Of a stretch of 64,000 bases of DNA, positions 61,375 through 64,000 are shown piece after piece. The notes below the pieces were generated by a model. The model ran no database searches, was not told where the DNA came from, and saw nothing but the letters and a program-made list of their open reading frames with translations. Both the position numbers and the translations under genes were made by a program. How positions within the stretch are numbered: position 1 is the first letter of the stretch; each line of letters opens with the position of its first letter. This stretch comes from CAWDBV01 sp963800705 (GTDB lineage: Bacteria > Actinomycetota > Thermoleophilia > Solirubrobacterales > 70-9): assembly GCA_963800705.1 (NCBI GenBank), contig CAWDBV010000002.1, positions 434,001-498,000 on the forward strand. The letters run 5' to 3'.

Positions 61375-62504
61375 ACCCGGTGCCGGTAGACCTGGACTTC
61401 GAGGCCGAGGGCCTGCTCGAGGGCGTCGAAGGCCCGGCGCGCGAGGCGCGCCTCGAGCTGCTTCGCGAGCTCGCTGAGGACGGGGTCGGGGTCGAAGAGC
61501 TCCGCGAGGCGATCGCCGAGGACCGCCTTGTGCTGCTGCCGGTCGAGCGGGTCCTGACTGGCGAGTACCGCTACACCCGCGAGCAGGTAGCCGAGCTCTC
61601 GGGCGTACCGGTCGAGTTCCTCGAGAGCCAGCTGCGGGCCACGGGCCTACCGGTGCGGGATGCCGGGGAGGTGGCGCTCACTGAGCAGGACCTCGAGGCG
61701 GCGAAGAACACCAAGGCGTACCTCGATGCCGGTCTCCCCGAAGAAGGAATCCTCGAGGTCGCGAGGGTGATCGGCCAGTCGATGGCGCGTTTGGCGGCCG
61801 CGACCCAGAGCCTGATCGGCGATGTCTATATCCAGGTCGGCGACACCGAGCGCGATCTCGGGCGGCGCTACGCGGAGATCGCCCGCGGGCTGACCCCGGC
61901 GCTCGGCAAGACGATGGAGTTCGTCTTCGCCGAGCACCTGCGCGAGAGCGTCAAGCAGGCGGTGATCTCGAACGCACAGCTCGAATCCGGAGAGCTGCCG
62001 GGGTCGAGTGAGATCGCCGTCGCCTTCGCCGACCTGGTCGGCTTCACGAGCCTCGGCGAGCGGCTCGAGGCCGGTGAGATCGGCGAGCTCTCCGAGCGGC
62101 TCGGCAGCCTCGCCGCCTCGGTCGCCGACGCGCCGGTTCGGCTCGTGAAGCTGATCGGCGACGCGGCGATGCTGGTCGCGCCCGACCCTGAGGCGCTGCT
62201 CGAGGCCACGCTGAAGCTGGTCGAGGCCGTCGAGGCCGACGACGAGATGCCGCCGCTGCGCGCCGGCGCCGCCACCGGGCAGGCGCTCGCCCGCGGGGGC
62301 GACTGGTACGGGCGCCCGGTCAACCTCGCCAGCCGGATCACCGCGCACGCCCGGCCCGACAGCGTCCTCCTCACCGCAGAGCTCCGCGACGCGATCGGAA
62401 AAGACGGCGAGGCCTACCGCTTCTCGCGCGCCGGGCGGCGCCACTTCAAGGGGATCAAGGGCGAGGTGCCGCTCTACCGGGCGCGGCGTTTTAGCGCCGG
62501 TTAA
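61365..62504 (+). CDS. Class III adenylate/guanylate cyclase with regulatory N-domain
   Basis: About 379 residues. GTG 61365 overlaps the preceding stop; GTG 61380 is an alternative. An all-helical N-domain of about 200 residues (LLRELAEDGVGVEELREAIAEDRLVLLPVERVL..YTREQVAELSGVPVEFL) matches the pH-sensing Ad_Cy_reg module of mycobacterial Rv1264. The catalytic domain has VAFADLVGFTSLGE (metal Asp), VKLIGDAAMLVA (second Asp) and GRPVNLASRITAHARPDSVL (transition-state Asn and Arg). Cytosolic; makes cAMP most likely. Confidence 0.88.
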   Translation: MSLDPVPVDLDFEAEGLLEGVEGPAREARLELLRELAEDGVGVEELREAIAEDRLVLLPVERVLTGEYRYTREQVAELSGVPVEFLESQLRATGLPVRDAGEVALTEQDLEAAKNTKAYLDAGLPEEGILEVARVIGQSMARLAAATQSLIGDVYIQVGDTERDLGRRYAEIARGLTPALGKTMEFVFAEHLRESVKQAVISNAQLESGELPGSSEIAVAFADLVGFTSLGERLEAGEIGELSERLGSLAASVADAPVRLVKLIGDAAMLVAPDPEALLEATLKLVEAVEADDEMPPLRAGAATGQALARGGDWYGRPVNLASRITAHARPDSVLLTAELRDAIGKDGEAYRFSRAGRRHFKGIKGEVPLYRARRFSAG

Positions 62505-62528
62505 CGGTCCGCGGGCACTCTTAAGCCG

Positions 62529-64000
62529 ATGGCGCTGCTGATGCTGTTCGCGTTGATCGCCGGTGCGGGGACGGCGCTCTCGCCCTGCGTACTGCCTGTG
62601 CTTCCGGCGGTGCTCTCGGTCGGCGTCACGGGCGGCCAGCGGCGGCCGCTCGGCGTGGTCACCGGGCTGGCGCTCTCATTCACGTTCGCGGTCGTCGCGC
62701 TCGTCTACGTGATCAAGGCGCTCGGGCTGCCCGACGACCTGCTCCGCAACCTCGCGATCGCGGTGCTGGCCGGGTTCGGCATCACGCTGCTGATCCCGTC
62801 CCTCTCGGATCGGATCGAGGCGTTCCTGAGCCGGATCGCTCCCGGGCCCAGGGCTCCGGGCGGCGACGGCTTCGGATCGGGGCTGCTTCTCGGCGCCAGT
62901 CTCGGGCTCGTCTACGCGCCGTGCGCCGGGCCGATCCTCGCCGGCGTGATCACCGTCTCGGCCTCGCAGGACTTCACCGCCGGGCGGCTCGCGGTCGCGA
63001 TCTCCTACGCGGTCGGCTCCGCCGCGGTCCTCTACGCGCTGATGATCGGGGGGCGCCGCTTCGCCGACCGCCTGCGCCCGATCCGTGGGCAGATCCAGAC
63101 CGCGCTCGGGGCGGTGATGGTCTGTGTCGCGGTGCTGATGGCGTTCGATTTTGACACCCGCTTCCAGACCAAGATCGCCGACGACCTGCCCGCCTTCCTC
63201 GTCAACCCGACCAGCGAGCTCGAGGCGAGCGCGGCGGTCGACGAGCGGCTCGCGGCGGTCAGCCCCCACGGCGAGCCGATCGCCGAGGAGTCGGCGCGGG
63301 CCGCCGACACAGAGGAGCTCGATCGCGCCCTCTCGCTTCCCGTCTACGGCGAGGCACCCGAGTTCGCCGACCCGACGAAGTGGTTCAACACCGATGGCGG
63401 CAAGCCGCTGACGATGGCGGAGCTGCGCGGCGATGTCGTGCTGATCGATTTCTGGACCTACACCTGCATCAATTGCATCCGCACCTTTCCCTTCCTCAAG
63501 GAGTGGGACGCCGAGTACCGCGATTCCGGGCTGACGATCGTAGGGGTGCACGCGCCCGAGTTCCCGTTCGAGCGCGACTCCGGCAACGTCGAGCGCGCGA
63601 TCGCCGACAGCGAGATCCGTTACCCCGTCGTCCAGGACAACGAGCTCGGGACCTGGAACGCCTACGGCAACCAGTACTGGCCCGCCAAGTACCTGATCGA
63701 CGCCGAGGGACAGGTCCGCTACGCGCACTTCGGCGAGGGCAGCTACGAGGAGACTGAGCGCGCGATCCGCACCCTGCTTCGCGAGGCCGGCCGCGAGCAG
63801 CTCGGCATCGGCGCCCGCGCCACAGCCGAGGTTCCCTCCCCGGGCGTGACGACGCCGGAGACCTATCTCGGGGCGGAGCGCGCCGAGGGCTTCGTCAACG
63901 GGCCCATCAAATCCGGGCAGCGGGACTTCGGGCAGATCCAGGCCGACGCGATCGGCTCGGACCAGCTCGCCTTCGGCGGCCGCTGGGATATCTCGGCCGA
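62529..64000 (+). CDS. dipZ: DipZ-like fusion: CcdA membrane domain plus thioredoxin-like domain (3' end beyond window)
   Basis: At least 490 residues. CcdA/DsbD-like helices occupy residues 1-210, with redox Cys in LSPCVLPVLPAVLSVG and YAPCAGPILAGV. A linker leads to a TlpA-like domain whose active site FWTYTCINCIRTFP has Cys313 and Cys316, followed by HAPEFPFERD and NQYWPAKYLIDAEG. The order matches mycobacterial DipZ, which ends in a carbohydrate-binding-like domain; that part begins here (ETYLGAERAEGF) and is cut off. It moves reducing power across the membrane to exported proteins. Confidence 0.9.
   Translation, partial: MALLMLFALIAGAGTALSPCVLPVLPAVLSVGVTGGQRRPLGVVTGLALSFTFAVVALVYVIKALGLPDDLLRNLAIAVLAGFGITLLIPSLSDRIEAFLSRIAPGPRAPGGDGFGSGLLLGASLGLVYAPCAGPILAGVITVSASQDFTAGRLAVAISYAVGSAAVLYALMIGGRRFADRLRPIRGQIQTALGAVMVCVAVLMAFDFDTRFQTKIADDLPAFLVNPTSELEASAAVDERLAAVSPHGEPIAEESARAADTEELDRALSLPVYGEAPEFADPTKWFNTDGGKPLTMAELRGDVVLIDFWTYTCINCIRTFPFLKEWDAEYRDSGLTIVGVHAPEFPFERDSGNVERAIADSEIRYPVVQDNELGTWNAYGNQYWPAKYLIDAEGQVRYAHFGEGSYEETERAIRTLLREAGREQLGIGARATAEVPSPGVTTPETYLGAERAEGFVNGPIKSGQRDFGQIQADAIGSDQLAFGGRWDISA

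Noticed and set aside
1..64000. tRNA, rRNA, CRISPR arrays, insertion sequences, prophage or attachment sites
   Set aside because: No cloverleaf-like segments, regular spaced repeats, transposase or integrase motifs were found in any frame.

Overview
The window looks like chromosome from a high-GC actinobacterium, most likely class Thermoleophilia (Solirubrobacterales-like). The reasons are very high GC, a primary sigma factor of actinobacterial type, two F420-type LLM oxidoreductases, ergothioneine genes egtB/egtD, GlpX-type fructose bisphosphatase, a paired ArsA/Get3-like ATPase locus, a type IV pilus operon without a secretin, and many secreted proteins with lysine/cysteine-rich ends. The taxon is inference. 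There are no rRNA, tRNA, CRISPR or IS signatures.

Layout. 1-6.9 kb (minus strand): a six-gene run in which each gene overlaps the next by 4 nt: P-type ATPase (CtpE-like), HAD phosphatase, pyruvate kinase, circularly permuted ATP-grasp ligase, class-I glutamine amidotransferase and a GCS2 carboxylate-amine ligase cut by the window edge. 7.0-14.8 kb: four tandem secreted CSLREA/choice-of-anchor-Q beta-helix proteins and one two-repeat protein, all ending in the same Lys/Cys tail. 14.8-18.8 kb: LLM oxidoreductase and pntAA-pntAB-pntB transhydrogenase. 18.8-22.8 kb: small genes (LapA-like, SnoaL-like, Vps62-like, SDR) and two choice-of-anchor-D-like secreted proteins. 22.8-28.5 kb: egtB-egtD, a second LLM enzyme, a membrane protein, glpX and an atypical SDR. 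28.5-32.3 kb: a broken CSLREA gene, a YihY/BrkB protein and sigA with a clear promoter. 32.3-35.4 kb: two more beta-helix secreted proteins. 35.4-39.1 kb: an OpuC-type osmoprotectant ABC transporter. 39.1-50.4 kb: type IV pilus genes pilT, thioredoxin-like gene, pilB, pilT2, pilC, pilin, pilD, pilM, pilN, pilO and a PilP-position gene. 50.4-57.7 kb: HD hydrolase, HxlR regulator, two unknown genes, two ArsA-like ATPases, and parA coupled to an N-terminally extended ftsZ. 57.7-64 kb: three small secreted proteins with a VDLDLH-type domain, gamma-glutamyltransferase, a class III adenylate cyclase and the start of a DipZ-like thiol-disulfide protein.

Regulation readable from the DNA. Many genes start 6-8 nt after a TANNNT -10 box, as expected of leaderless transcripts; two of them (egtB and the LapA-like gene) appear to begin with ATC. 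Pilus genes instead carry TAAA/TCAA-N16-18-CCGAT boxes that resemble FliA/WhiG-type promoters, and the pilin gene is preceded by a c-di-GMP-I (GEMM) riboswitch. At least four REP-like palindromes are present.

Two points dominate interpretation. First, thirteen secreted proteins with unrelated domains share a two-cysteine, lysine-rich cassette that is always at one end of the mature protein, which suggests an uncharacterised surface-retention tag. Second, single-base indels break many otherwise well conserved genes, most densely between 43.8 and 54.7 kb; they are probably sequencing errors, so coordinates there span the intended gene.
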